Shown here: piece after piece, positions 34,626-43,005 of the stretch
How the letters are laid out: the number at the start of each line of letters is the position of its first letter
Numbering within the stretch: position 1 is the stretch's first letter
NCBI GenBank assembly: GCA_050012675.1
Contig: JBEKGS010000005.1
Coordinates: 54,513-118,512, forward strand
Direction of reading: 5' to 3'
DNA: 64,000 bases
Origin: Fen-455 sp050012675
GTDB taxonomy: Bacteria > Actinomycetota > Acidimicrobiia > Acidimicrobiales > Bog-793
The notes under the pieces: generated by a model
Seen by the model: the letters and a program-made list of their open reading frames with translations, nothing else
What the model was told of the DNA's origin: nothing
Databases searched by the model: none
Translations under genes and position numbers: made by a program

Positions 34626-36691
34626 TCGGCTGTTCGGGCGGAGTCGCTCGTTTGCAGGTTTCTCAGCTCGTCAAGGGGGATGTGGCAACGCATCAAGTGA
34701 CCCGGTTCGACCTCGACGAGCGCAGGCTCGGTCGACTCGCACAGCCCGTTAGCGAGTCGACGAGGACAGCGCGTGTGGAACACGCAGCCCGACGGAGAGT
34801 GGGCGGCGCTCGGGATCTCACCTTTGAGCCGGATCCGTTCGCGGGGCGCCCCGTCAAGGCTCGGCACCGCCGAGAGCAACGACTCGGTGTAGGGGTGGTG
34901 GGGCCCGGAGAACACCGTCTCGGCCGACCCGTACTGCATCACGCGGCCGAGATAGAGCACGGCGATGCTGTCGGAGAGGTAGCGCACGACGCCGAGATCG
35001 TGCGAGATGAAGACGTAGGTCACCCGCTCCCGGCTCTGCAGATCGGCAAGGAGGTTGAGGATGGCCGCCTGCACCGATACGTCGAGCGCCGAGGTGGGCT
35101 CGTCGCAGACCAGGACCCGCGGCGCGCCCGCGAATGCACGCGCGATGGCCACCCGCTGTTTGAGGCCGCCCGATAGCTGGTAGGGCCGAAGCGGCAGGTG
35201 GCGCTCCTCCATCCGCACAGAGCGGACGATCTCGAGAAGTCGTTGCTCGCAAGCTTCACCCGAAAGGCCGGCCAGCTTCTTGAGCGCTCTCGTGATGATG
35301 TGTCGCACGCTGTGGCGCCGGTTCAACGCGGAGTCCGGGTTCTGGAAGACGATCTGCATCGCCTGCAATTGCTTGCGGTCTCGTTTGGTGCACTCGGGAG
35401 CGAGCGGCGAGCCCTCCAGCTCGATGACCGATCCTTCGTCGGGCACGCTGAGGCCGAGCAGCACGCGCGCGAGCGTCGTTTTGCCCGATCCCGACTCACC
35501 GACGAGGCCGAGCGTCTCGCCTGCCTTGAGGTCGAGGTCGACGCCTACGACCGCACGCACGTGCTCGCCGCGGACATGGAAGGTCTTTGAAACGCCTCGC
35601 AGGCGGATGACTGGTTCCTCGGCCGCGTCGGGGCGTCGCAGCGTGACGTCCTCCGGGGTTGCCCTCGGCAGTTCAGGAGCTCGCTCGTGGTAGTGGCAAC
35701 GGGACGTGCGGCCTTGGGCCACCTCGTACATCGGCGGCGTCTCCTCGAGGCAACGCTGGTTCGCGAGGGCACAGCGCATGGCGAATACGCAACCGACGGG
35801 GACCTCGCCAGGCCCGGGGAGAAAGCCCGGGATCGTGTCGAGACGACCGTGGTCCTTTCGCTGGCCCCCACGGGGGACGCAACGCAGCAGCCCGACTGTG
35901 TAGGGGTGCCTGGGATTGTCGAAGACCTCCCGTGCCGGGCCTTGCTCCACGAGCTCGCCGGCGTACATGACGCCCACGCGGTCGCACATCTTGGCGATCA
36001 CGGCCAGGTTGTGGCTGATGAAGAGCACCGAGGTCTCGAATTGCTGACGCAGCGACGAGACGAGGTCGAGGACCTCGGCCTCCACCGTGGCGTCCAGGGC
36101 TGTCGTGGGCTCGTCGAGTATCAGCAGCGCAGGCTCGGAGGCGAGCGCCATGGCGATCATGACTCTTTGCAGCATCCCGCCCGACAACTGGTGGGGATAA
36201 GAGTGCAGCACGCGCCCCGGATCGGCGATCTGAACCATCCGCAGCAGCTCCTCGGCGCGTGCCAGCGCCTCGGGCCTCTTGGTTCCGGCGATCTCGTACA
36301 CCTCGGCGACCTGGCGCCCGACTCGAATCGACGGGTTGAGGGCCCGGCCGGGTTCCTGGTACACCATCGAGATCGTGCGGGCGCGGAACTTGCGCAAGGC
36401 GCGCTTGTCCATCTTGGCGGGGTCCTGCCCGTTGACGATGACCGAGCCCGCGCTGAGGCGCCCGTTGCGGGGCAGGTACCGGGTGATGGCGAGCGCGGTG
36501 GTGGACTTGCCGCATCCCGACTCGCCGACGAGCCCGAACGATTCCTGCCGCCCGATGCTGAACGAAACATCGCGGAGGGCCAGTCGGTCCTTGCCCCGCA
36601 CGCGGTAGGCGACATCGAGGTGGCTCACCTCGAGGGTGGTGGGCGGCTCCTCGACGAGGGTGGCCTGGTCGAACGATGTTGCAAGTGTCAT
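34607..36691 (-). CDS. ABC transporter ATP-binding protein, fused DppD-DppF (two ATPase domains)
   Basis: 694 residues with two nucleotide-binding domains. First: Walker A GESGCGKST (about 56-64), signature LSGGMLQR, Walker B LLILDEPT. Second: Walker A GESGSGKTT (about 400-408), signature LSGGLKQR, Walker B VLVCDEPT. Each is followed by an oligopeptide-type C-terminal Cys-containing tail (CVFAMRCALANQRC; CVFHTRCPRRLANGLC), typical of Dpp/Opp ATPases. A single fused ATPase serves the two permeases upstream. ATG 36691 overlaps the permease stop (ATGA). Its 3' end overlaps the convergent FGGY kinase. Confidence 0.92.
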   Translation of the reverse strand: MTLATSFDQATLVEEPPTTLEVSHLDVAYRVRGKDRLALRDVSFSIGRQESFGLVGESGCGKSTTALAITRYLPRNGRLSAGSVIVNGQDPAKMDKRALRKFRARTISMVYQEPGRALNPSIRVGRQVAEVYEIAGTKRPEALARAEELLRMVQIADPGRVLHSYPHQLSGGMLQRVMIAMALASEPALLILDEPTTALDATVEAEVLDLVSSLRQQFETSVLFISHNLAVIAKMCDRVGVMYAGELVEQGPAREVFDNPRHPYTVGLLRCVPRGGQRKDHGRLDTIPGFLPGPGEVPVGCVFAMRCALANQRCLEETPPMYEVAQGRTSRCHYHERAPELPRATPEDVTLRRPDAAEEPVIRLRGVSKTFHVRGEHVRAVVGVDLDLKAGETLGLVGESGSGKTTLARVLLGLSVPDEGSVIELEGSPLAPECTKRDRKQLQAMQIVFQNPDSALNRRHSVRHIITRALKKLAGLSGEACEQRLLEIVRSVRMEERHLPLRPYQLSGGLKQRVAIARAFAGAPRVLVCDEPTSALDVSVQAAILNLLADLQSRERVTYVFISHDLGVVRYLSDSIAVLYLGRVMQYGSAETVFSGPHHPYTESLLSAVPSLDGAPRERIRLKGEIPSAAHSPSGCVFHTRCPRRLANGLCESTEPALVEVEPGHLMRCHIPLDELRNLQTSDSARTADQPNIS

Positions 36692-37626
36692 TGGATGAGC
36701 ACCGCCTCGATCGAGTCGCCGATCAGGTTTATGGCGATGATGAGCGAAGCGATCGCGAGCGCGGGGAACAGCGTCTCCCACCAGTAGCCCGCAGCGAGGT
36801 AGTTGGAGTTGACGGCGATGTCGGCCCCCCAGTCGGGCGTGGGCAGCTGCACGCCGAAGCCGAGGAACGACAGCGTCGCGATCGTGAAGATGGCGTAGCC
36901 CAGCCTCACTGTGAATTCGACGAGGATGGGGCCGAGCACGTTCGGGAGGATCTCGATGAACATCACGTGCGGAACGCTCTCGCCGCGCAGGCGGGCTGCC
37001 GCCAGGTAGTCGAGCTCACGCTCCTGCAGAACTGCGGTCCGCACCGTCCTCGCGATGATCAGCGAGAAGACGAAACCGATGACGATGATGAGGGTGAGAG
37101 TGCTCGGGCCGACTGCGACGACGAAGAGAAAGGCCACGATCACGATCGGCAACGAGAGGGCAGCGTCCACGATCCTGCCCACGAGCATGTCGAAGGCGCC
37201 GCGGAGATAGCCCTGGGCAAGGCCGATGGTCGTTCCGAGAACCGTGCCCAAAAGCGTGGCGAGGGGAGCTATCTCGAGAATGTCGCGGGCGCCGACGATC
37301 ACCCTTGACAAGACGTCCTCCCCGACGTCGTTGGTACCGAACCAGTGAGCTGCCGACGGGGCCAGCTGGGTGGCCACGATGTTGGCGGCGGTGGCGTCAT
37401 AGGGAGCGAACAGGGGCCCGAAGATGGCGCAGACGATCCACCACAAAAGGATCAGAGAGCCGATCATGAAGGCCCTCGAACGCACGAGCTGATGGAGCTG
37501 TTCGCGCCGGACCTGGCCTACCGAGACGTCGAGTGCTCCCGCCGCACCGGTAGGCGATCCTGTGCCAACCTCGTCCGCTACCCCGGGGGTCACAGGAGGC
37601 GTGAGTGGATCGATGCCGGCCGTCAT
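36688..37626 (-). CDS. ABC transporter permease, DppC type
   Basis: 312 residues. A 45-residue cytoplasmic N-terminus is followed by a membrane helix (about 52-72), the periplasmic stretch HWFGTNDVGEDVLSRVIVGAR (family hallmark), five more helices, and the EAA-type loop YLAAARLRGESVPHVMFIEILPN that contacts the ATPase. With the DppB-type partner it forms the inner-membrane channel. ATG 37626 overlaps the stop of dppB-like by four bases; the ATPase gene follows with another overlap, so all three are one operon. Confidence 0.92.
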   Translation of the reverse strand: MTAGIDPLTPPVTPGVADEVGTGSPTGAAGALDVSVGQVRREQLHQLVRSRAFMIGSLILLWWIVCAIFGPLFAPYDATAANIVATQLAPSAAHWFGTNDVGEDVLSRVIVGARDILEIAPLATLLGTVLGTTIGLAQGYLRGAFDMLVGRIVDAALSLPIVIVAFLFVVAVGPSTLTLIIVIGFVFSLIIARTVRTAVLQERELDYLAAARLRGESVPHVMFIEILPNVLGPILVEFTVRLGYAIFTIATLSFLGFGVQLPTPDWGADIAVNSNYLAAGYWWETLFPALAIASLIIAINLIGDSIEAVLIQ

Positions 37627-38576
37627 TCCGCGTTCCCCAGTCTGATCCTCGGGTTCAACACGGTGTAGAAGATGTCGGCGATGAGCGTCGCTCCTAGGTA
37701 GACGATACCGATGAAAAGGACTCCTGCTTCGAGAGTAGGGAAGTCCTTGTCGGTGGCGGCGTTGATGATCAAGGTGCCGATGCCGGGGTAGACGAAGAGC
37801 TTCTCGACGACGACGAGCCCGCCGATCAGGTATCCGGTCTGGGTGGCGATGACGGTGATTGTCGGCAGCAGTGAGTTGCGAAGCACGTGCCTTCGGATCA
37901 CCACCCAGCGGGGCAGGCCCTTAAGGGTGGCAGTGCGCACGTAGTCCGAGTCGAGCGCCTCGACCGTGCCCGCCCGCGCCATTCGGGCTATGTACCCGAA
38001 GAGGATGAACACGAGCGGGATGGCCGGAAGGATCAGGTATTTCAGCTGGATCAGGAATGACGAGCCCGGTGGGGCGTTGGCCGAGACAGGCAGCACCTTG
38101 AGGCCGAGTGCGAACAGGACGATCAGCACCACGCCGGAGACGAACTCGGGCACCGTCGAGAGCGAGAGGCTCGTCGTGCTCAGGATGCGGTCGACGAGCC
38201 GGCCCCGGTTGAGCGCCGCCACGATCCCGCCGAGGATGCTGAGGGGCACGACTATGACAAAGGCGAAGGCCGCAAGCTTGAGGGAACGCCCTATGTACGG
38301 GAATATGAACGAGCTCACCGGTGCCTGTTGCTGGTAGGAGGTCCCGAGGTTCCCGTGCAGTATCCCGGTGGCCCAGCTCCAGTACTGGACCAGAAGTGAC
38401 CGGTCGACCCCGAGCTTGTGGTCGAGCGTGATGACGGCCTGTTGCGAGGCGAAAGGTCCGAGGATCGCTCTTCCTGCGTTGCCGGGAAGCACCTGACCGG
38501 CGAAGAAGATGATCATGCTCAAGAGCACCAGCGTGATCAATGCCAGGCCGATACGTTTCAGCACGTACAGCAGCAA
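37623..38576 (-). CDS. ABC transporter permease, DppB type
   Basis: 317 residues, six helices. N-terminus MLLYVLKRIGLALITLVLLSMI, then LGVDRSLLVQYWSWATGILHGNLGTSY, the DppB hallmark, and the EAA loop YVRTATLKGLPRWVVIRRHVLRN. First gene of the permease-permease-ATPase operon and divergent from the thiourocanate-type cluster, whose first gene starts 322 bases away. This layout makes it a candidate importer for that pathway's substrate, a family-5 transporter taking up a betaine-like amino acid; inference only. TTG start at 38576; no clear alternative. Confidence 0.9.
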   Translation of the reverse strand: MLLYVLKRIGLALITLVLLSMIIFFAGQVLPGNAGRAILGPFASQQAVITLDHKLGVDRSLLVQYWSWATGILHGNLGTSYQQQAPVSSFIFPYIGRSLKLAAFAFVIVVPLSILGGIVAALNRGRLVDRILSTTSLSLSTVPEFVSGVVLIVLFALGLKVLPVSANAPPGSSFLIQLKYLILPAIPLVFILFGYIARMARAGTVEALDSDYVRTATLKGLPRWVVIRRHVLRNSLLPTITVIATQTGYLIGGLVVVEKLFVYPGIGTLIINAATDKDFPTLEAGVLFIGIVYLGATLIADIFYTVLNPRIRLGNAE

Positions 38577-38898
38577 CTATGCCCCTCCTCCCGTGTCACA
38601 TCCAGGTGCAGCCTTGGGGCCGAACCGGGACTGGAGGCTAATCAGAGCCTGAAGCTAGCAGCACATCGGGGCGATCCGCCTGTTGCGCGAGAGCACGGGG
38701 GCGTCGCCGGGGTTCAAGAGCGTGAGGGAACCAACGACACCCTGTCCATCGGGGGCTTGGGGAGGAACGTCACGACGGATAACATGGCAACGCCATGCGG
38801 ACGGCTCGACATCGACATGATGCTCGGGCTCAGTTTGGGTCGGGCACCAGCGCAAACCCGTTTCGCCGGGAGCGGCGAAGTCGTCGGCTGGCCGCGAG
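38577..38898. promoter_or_regulatory. Divergent promoter region between ABC importer operon and ergothioneine-type catabolic operon, with perfect palindrome
   Basis: 322 bases without a supported gene. It must hold promoters for both directions. A perfect palindrome CATGGC-AAC-GCCATG lies at 38783-38797, about 100 bases before the amidohydrolase start, just after a GATAAC sequence that could be a -10 box. A smaller inverted repeat GGCT-N6-AGCC is at 38637-38650. No terminator or RNA motif recognised. Confidence 0.4.
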
Positions 38899-40272
38899 AT
38901 GCCCGCGGTAGACCTGTCGATAGCCGGGCGGATAGTCAAAGGCTCCGGTCAACCGGTCCGTGGCGAGATCCGCGTGGTCGGGGGGCGCATCGTCGAGGTA
39001 CGCGACGGCGAGCCGGCGCCCGGGTCGGCCGCGAGGCTGATCGACGTCAAAGGTGCATATCTGTTCCCCGGCGTGATCGACTGCCACGTCCACTCCGGCA
39101 GCACGACCGCCGAAGGGATCCGGGCCCTCACAAGAGCAGCGGCGGCGGGTGGTGTGACCACCGTGGTGGACATGCCCTACGACGTCGAAGCACCGGTCGT
39201 GAGCCCGGAGATATTGGCAGCCAAGCGCGACAAGGTACTTCGTGAAGCGCTCGTCGATGTCGCCCTGTTGGGCACGGTGCGCCCCGGCACCGGTGGCATC
39301 GACGTCGGCCCGCTCGTCGAGGCCGGTGCCGTCGGGTTCAAGCTCTCGCTGTTCGGCACCGACCCCCACCGGTTCCCGCGCATTCCCGACGATCAGTTCC
39401 TCGAGGTTCTCGCGGCGATACGGGAGCACGGAAGCGTCGCCTGCGTGCACGCCGAGAACGAGGAGATAATCAAGCCCCTTTTGGCCCGTGCCCGTGAGTC
39501 GGGCGATCCCTCCCCGCTGGGCCATTGCCGCTCGCGGCCGCCTGTGAGCGAGACCCAGGCTGTGCTGACGGCGCTCGAGTACGCAAGGGAGATGAGAGCC
39601 CCATTGCACCTGTGCCACTTGAGTCTGGCCCGTTCGGTTGACCTCGCCCGTTCCTATGCTGCAGAAGGCCTCAGCGTCACGACCGAGACGTGCCCGCACT
39701 ACCTGTGCTTCTCCGAGGAGGACATGGAGCGCCAAGGCGGTCGGCTGAAGATAAACCCCCCGTTGCGTGCGCCCGTCGAGGTGGCCGGGCTCTGGGAGCG
39801 CCTTTTGGCGGGGGGGATCGACGTGGTTGCCTCGGACCACGCACCCTGGCCACTGTCGGACAAGACACGCCCGCTGATCTTCGACAATCATTCCGGGGCG
39901 CCCGGCACCGAGACGCTTGTCAACGTGCTGGCTGCCGGGCTTCTGGCACGCGGCGAGGACCTCAACAGGCTTTTGGACCTCCTGGCGGCGGCACCGGCGC
40001 GGATCTTCGGGATCTCGCACGCGAAAGGCGCTCTCGCCCCCGGCATGGACGCCGATGTCATGGCCTTCGATGCGGCGCGCCCTTTTGCTCTCGACGAGGG
40101 CGAACTGCACTCGAACGCCGGCTGGAGCCCGTACCACGGGATGGCCTTTCCCGGCCGGGTCGTGCTCACGGTCTCGCGTGGAGACGTCGTCTGGGACGGC
40201 TCGCAACTGCTCGGGTCGCCTGGCCGGGGTCGTGTAGTCCAGCGCGCGGCCGGAGCAGCACACGGTGACTGA
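38899..40272 (+). CDS. Dihydropyrimidinase/allantoinase-like amidohydrolase, candidate hydantoin-5-propionate hydrolase
   Basis: 457 residues, cyclic amidohydrolase superfamily. Binuclear-zinc ligands all present: DCHVH (His63, His65), carboxylated Lys in VGFKLS (Lys148), His184 (ACVHAEN), His240 (HLCHLS) and Asp313 (ASDHAPW). The family opens hydantoin, dihydropyrimidine or allantoin rings. In this operon it would open hydantoin-5-propionate to N-carbamoyl-L-glutamate, which the carbamoylase gene downstream would split. That role is inferred from neighbours; allantoinase is the main alternative, but no allantoin or urate genes are nearby. ATG 38899; last 8 bases overlap the urocanase-like gene. 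Confidence 0.85.
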   Translation: MPAVDLSIAGRIVKGSGQPVRGEIRVVGGRIVEVRDGEPAPGSAARLIDVKGAYLFPGVIDCHVHSGSTTAEGIRALTRAAAAGGVTTVVDMPYDVEAPVVSPEILAAKRDKVLREALVDVALLGTVRPGTGGIDVGPLVEAGAVGFKLSLFGTDPHRFPRIPDDQFLEVLAAIREHGSVACVHAENEEIIKPLLARARESGDPSPLGHCRSRPPVSETQAVLTALEYAREMRAPLHLCHLSLARSVDLARSYAAEGLSVTTETCPHYLCFSEEDMERQGGRLKINPPLRAPVEVAGLWERLLAGGIDVVASDHAPWPLSDKTRPLIFDNHSGAPGTETLVNVLAAGLLARGEDLNRLLDLLAAAPARIFGISHAKGALAPGMDADVMAFDAARPFALDEGELHSNAGWSPYHGMAFPGRVVLTVSRGDVVWDGSQLLGSPGRGRVVQRAAGAAHGD

Positions 40273-41935
40273 TCCGGGCGCGCCCGACAAGGTCACAGCC
40301 CAGCGCGGCGGCCTCCTGCGCTGCCGGGGCTGGCGGCAGGAGGCGCTGTTGAGGATGCTCGAGAACGTGCTCGAGATCGGCGAACGCCCCGAGGACTTGG
40401 TCGTTTACGCGGCGCGGGGCAAGGCTGCACGGGACTGGGAGTCGTACTCGAGGATCGTGGCGTCGCTCAAGGGACTCGGTGAGGACGAGACGCTCGTCGT
40501 GCAGTCCGGCAAGCCGGTGGCCGTTTTCCCGAGCTCGCCCGAGGCCCCTTTGGTGGTGATGGCCTGCGGCAACGTGGTCGGCCATTACGCGACCGCCGAG
40601 TACTTCGACGAGCTGTGTGACCGCGGCCTACTCATGTGGGGCGGCCTGACCGCCGGAGACTGGCAGTACATCGGTTTCCAGGGCGTCCTCCAGGGTGTCT
40701 ACGAACTCCTGCAGGCGGTCGTGCGGGAGCATTTCGGCGGTTCGCTCGCCGGGAGACTCGTGCTCACCGCCGGCCTCGGCGGCATGGGGTCGGCGCAACC
40801 TCTCGCCATCGCGATGGCAGGCGGTAAGGGCATCGTGGTCGAGGTCGACCCGGACAAGTGCGCCCGTGCCTACGACCGGGGCCACCTTGCCTCGGTGACC
40901 GACGACCTCGACAAGGCGCTCGCCTTGATCGCCGGGGGGGAGCCGGGCAGGGTCATCGGGCTCGTTGGCAACGCGGCGGCGGTCTACGGCGAACTTGCCG
41001 ACAGGGGCGTCGTGCCCGATGTTGTGACCGATCTCACGGCCGCACATGACGCCGTCTTCGGCTACTGCCCTGTCGACTACTCGCTGGAGGAGTGGAAAGC
41101 CCGTCGTGAGCTCGATCCGGCGGGCGTCGCCGACAGGGCGCGCCGCTCGATGGCCCGCCAAGTCGAGGCCATGTTGAAACTGAAGTCGGGCGGCTCGGTC
41201 GTCTTCGAATGCGGCAACAACCTCAGGGTGCAGGCCGAGGCGGCTGGAGCTCGAAAGGCCTTCGAGATAGACGGCTTCGCTGCGAGGTACCTGCGACCTC
41301 TGTTCTGCCGAGGGATCGGGCCGTTCCGCTGGGTGGCGCTCTCAGGCGAGCTCTCCGACCTCGCCGAGCTCGACCGGCTCGTGGTCGAGATGTCCTTCCG
41401 CGCCGAGGTGGAGGCCTGGATCTCGCTCGCCCGGGTCCATGTGATGACCCAAGGTCTTCCGGCGCGAAGCTGCTGGCTCGGCCACGGGGAACGCTCCCGG
41501 TTCGCGGTCGCGGTCAACGAGCTCGTCGGTTCCGGGCGGCTCGCCGGCCCGGTGGCGTTCACCAGGGACCATTTCGACTCCGGCGGGATGACCCACCCGC
41601 ACATCGGGACCGAAGGCATGGCTGACGGCTCTGACGCCATCTCCGACTGGCCGATACTCGACGCCCTCTTGTTGGCGGCCTCGGGGGCCGACCTCGTCGC
41701 CGTCCACGCCGGAGGTGCGGGCTACGCGGGCTACATGCAGTCGGCCGGCGTCACGATCGTCGCGGACGGCAGCGACGCTGCGGGCCAGCGCCTCCGCCGC
41801 GGGCTCGACGCCGACAGCGGGCTCGGCGTACTGCGCTATGCGGACGCCGGTTACACCGACGCGCAGTCCGCGGCCATCGGGGCCGGCCTCGGGCTCCGCC
41901 ACGAGCGGGAGGAGAGGACATGGCACGTGAGCTGA
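40265..41935 (+). CDS. Urocanase-family hydratase paralog, candidate thiourocanate hydratase
   Basis: 556 residues, full urocanase length. NAD-binding region LTAGLGGMGSAQPLAIAMAGG (about 173-193) and the catalytic Cys segment LPARSCWLGHGER are kept, so it should add water across an imidazole ring using tightly bound NAD. It differs from the canonical HutU at 57997 in several active-site stretches: ARAYDRGH for QRRLDTGY, HGER for YGER, and MTHPHIGTEGM where HutU has the Arg-containing VASPYRETEGM. Two urocanases with different pockets imply a different substrate; thiourocanate fits the operon best. GTG start overlaps upstream stop. Confidence 0.85.
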   Translation: MTDPGAPDKVTAQRGGLLRCRGWRQEALLRMLENVLEIGERPEDLVVYAARGKAARDWESYSRIVASLKGLGEDETLVVQSGKPVAVFPSSPEAPLVVMACGNVVGHYATAEYFDELCDRGLLMWGGLTAGDWQYIGFQGVLQGVYELLQAVVREHFGGSLAGRLVLTAGLGGMGSAQPLAIAMAGGKGIVVEVDPDKCARAYDRGHLASVTDDLDKALALIAGGEPGRVIGLVGNAAAVYGELADRGVVPDVVTDLTAAHDAVFGYCPVDYSLEEWKARRELDPAGVADRARRSMARQVEAMLKLKSGGSVVFECGNNLRVQAEAAGARKAFEIDGFAARYLRPLFCRGIGPFRWVALSGELSDLAELDRLVVEMSFRAEVEAWISLARVHVMTQGLPARSCWLGHGERSRFAVAVNELVGSGRLAGPVAFTRDHFDSGGMTHPHIGTEGMADGSDAISDWPILDALLLAASGADLVAVHAGGAGYAGYMQSAGVTIVADGSDAAGQRLRRGLDADSGLGVLRYADAGYTDAQSAAIGAGLGLRHEREERTWHVS

Positions 41936-43005
41936 CCGGAGACGACGCCGTAAGCGCCGTGTGGGGTGGGTCGGTACTCGCTTGCGGCGGAGGCGGTTGG
42001 GTCGACCACGGCATGATGATGGGTGAGCTCGCCACACGGGTCGGCCGTCCCGTCCTCTGCTCGCTGGACGAGGTCGACGACGCTGACCTCGTCGTCACGG
42101 TGACCGCTATCGGAGCGCCCGCATCACCGAACAGGGAGATCCGCCCGCTTGACTACGTGAGAGCTCTGCAGCTGGTGGCGGCCGAGACGGACCGGCCGGT
42201 CGTCGCTGTGATGACAGCCCAGAACGGCTCGTCGACCACCCTGAACGGCTGGATCCAGTCCGCCGTGCTCGGGGTGCGTGTGCTGGACGCGGCGGGAGAC
42301 GTGCGCGCTCACCCGACTGGCAAGCTCGGCGCGATGGGTCTGACGACGAGACCCGGATACGAGACGGTGCAAGCGGTTGCCGGAGGGAACCGTGAGCTGT
42401 GCGGCGGCCTCGAGGTCGTCGTTCGTGGCCAGGTGATCGCGACCTCCGACGTCCTGCGGGACGTCTGTGTGCGCGCGGGAGGCTTCATTGCCGCGGCCCG
42501 TCACCCCGTCGAAGCCGCCTATGTCAAGCAACACGCCGCTGTTGGCGCCATCAGCTACGCCTTGTCTCTCGGGTCGGCGATGCGTGCTGCACCTGACGCG
42601 GGTTCCGTGATCGGGGCGGCGGCCGCCGCGACCGGAGGCAGGGTCCTCGACAGCGGCCCGGTCCGCGAAGTCGACCCGCTTCGGACCGCGGGCGGATTCG
42701 ACCACGGCTCTTTCTCGGTCGGCGGCCACCTCGTGCGCTATCTGAACGAGTACATGACAGTGGACCTGAACGGTCTGCGCGTCGCCACCTACCCCGACGT
42801 CATCGCCACCTTGTCGCTCGAGGACGGGCGGCCGGTCTCCATTGCCGAGATGAGAGCGGGACGCGAGGTGGCGCTCTTTGTCGTCGACCAGTCGCTGCTG
42901 CCTCTGTCCTCGAGCACGAGGGACCAATTCGCGCTCGAGGAGGTCGAGAAGATCATGGGCATCCCGCTGATCGGACAAGAGGCGCCGGAGACGGCACCGT
43001 CGTGA
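41920..43005 (+). CDS. DUF917 / S-methyl-thiohydantoin desulfurase family protein, candidate thiohydantoin desulfurase
   Basis: 361 residues of the DUF917 family, now named for S-methyl thiohydantoin desulfurase. Typical features: an N-terminal ACGGGGWVDHGM (about 22-33) then the SLDEVDDADLVVTVTAIGAP strand, PVVAVMTAQNGSSTTLNG, and LGAMGLTTRPGY in the core; the second domain has YLNEYMTVDLNG and YPDVIATLSLEDGRP. In ergothioneine degradation a desulfurase of this kind removes sulfur from the thiohydantoin made by thiourocanate hydratase, giving hydantoin-5-propionate. Whether sulfur leaves as sulfide or methanethiol cannot be read here. ATG 41920 overlaps the hydratase gene by 16 bases. Confidence 0.8.
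   Translation: MARELTGDDAVSAVWGGSVLACGGGGWVDHGMMMGELATRVGRPVLCSLDEVDDADLVVTVTAIGAPASPNREIRPLDYVRALQLVAAETDRPVVAVMTAQNGSSTTLNGWIQSAVLGVRVLDAAGDVRAHPTGKLGAMGLTTRPGYETVQAVAGGNRELCGGLEVVVRGQVIATSDVLRDVCVRAGGFIAAARHPVEAAYVKQHAAVGAISYALSLGSAMRAAPDAGSVIGAAAAATGGRVLDSGPVREVDPLRTAGGFDHGSFSVGGHLVRYLNEYMTVDLNGLRVATYPDVIATLSLEDGRPVSIAEMRAGREVALFVVDQSLLPLSSSTRDQFALEEVEKIMGIPLIGQEAPETAPS

Noticed and set aside
35687..36787. 366-codon plus-strand frame opposite the fused ABC ATPase
   Set aside because: The minus strand carries all Walker and signature motifs; this frame is a shadow.
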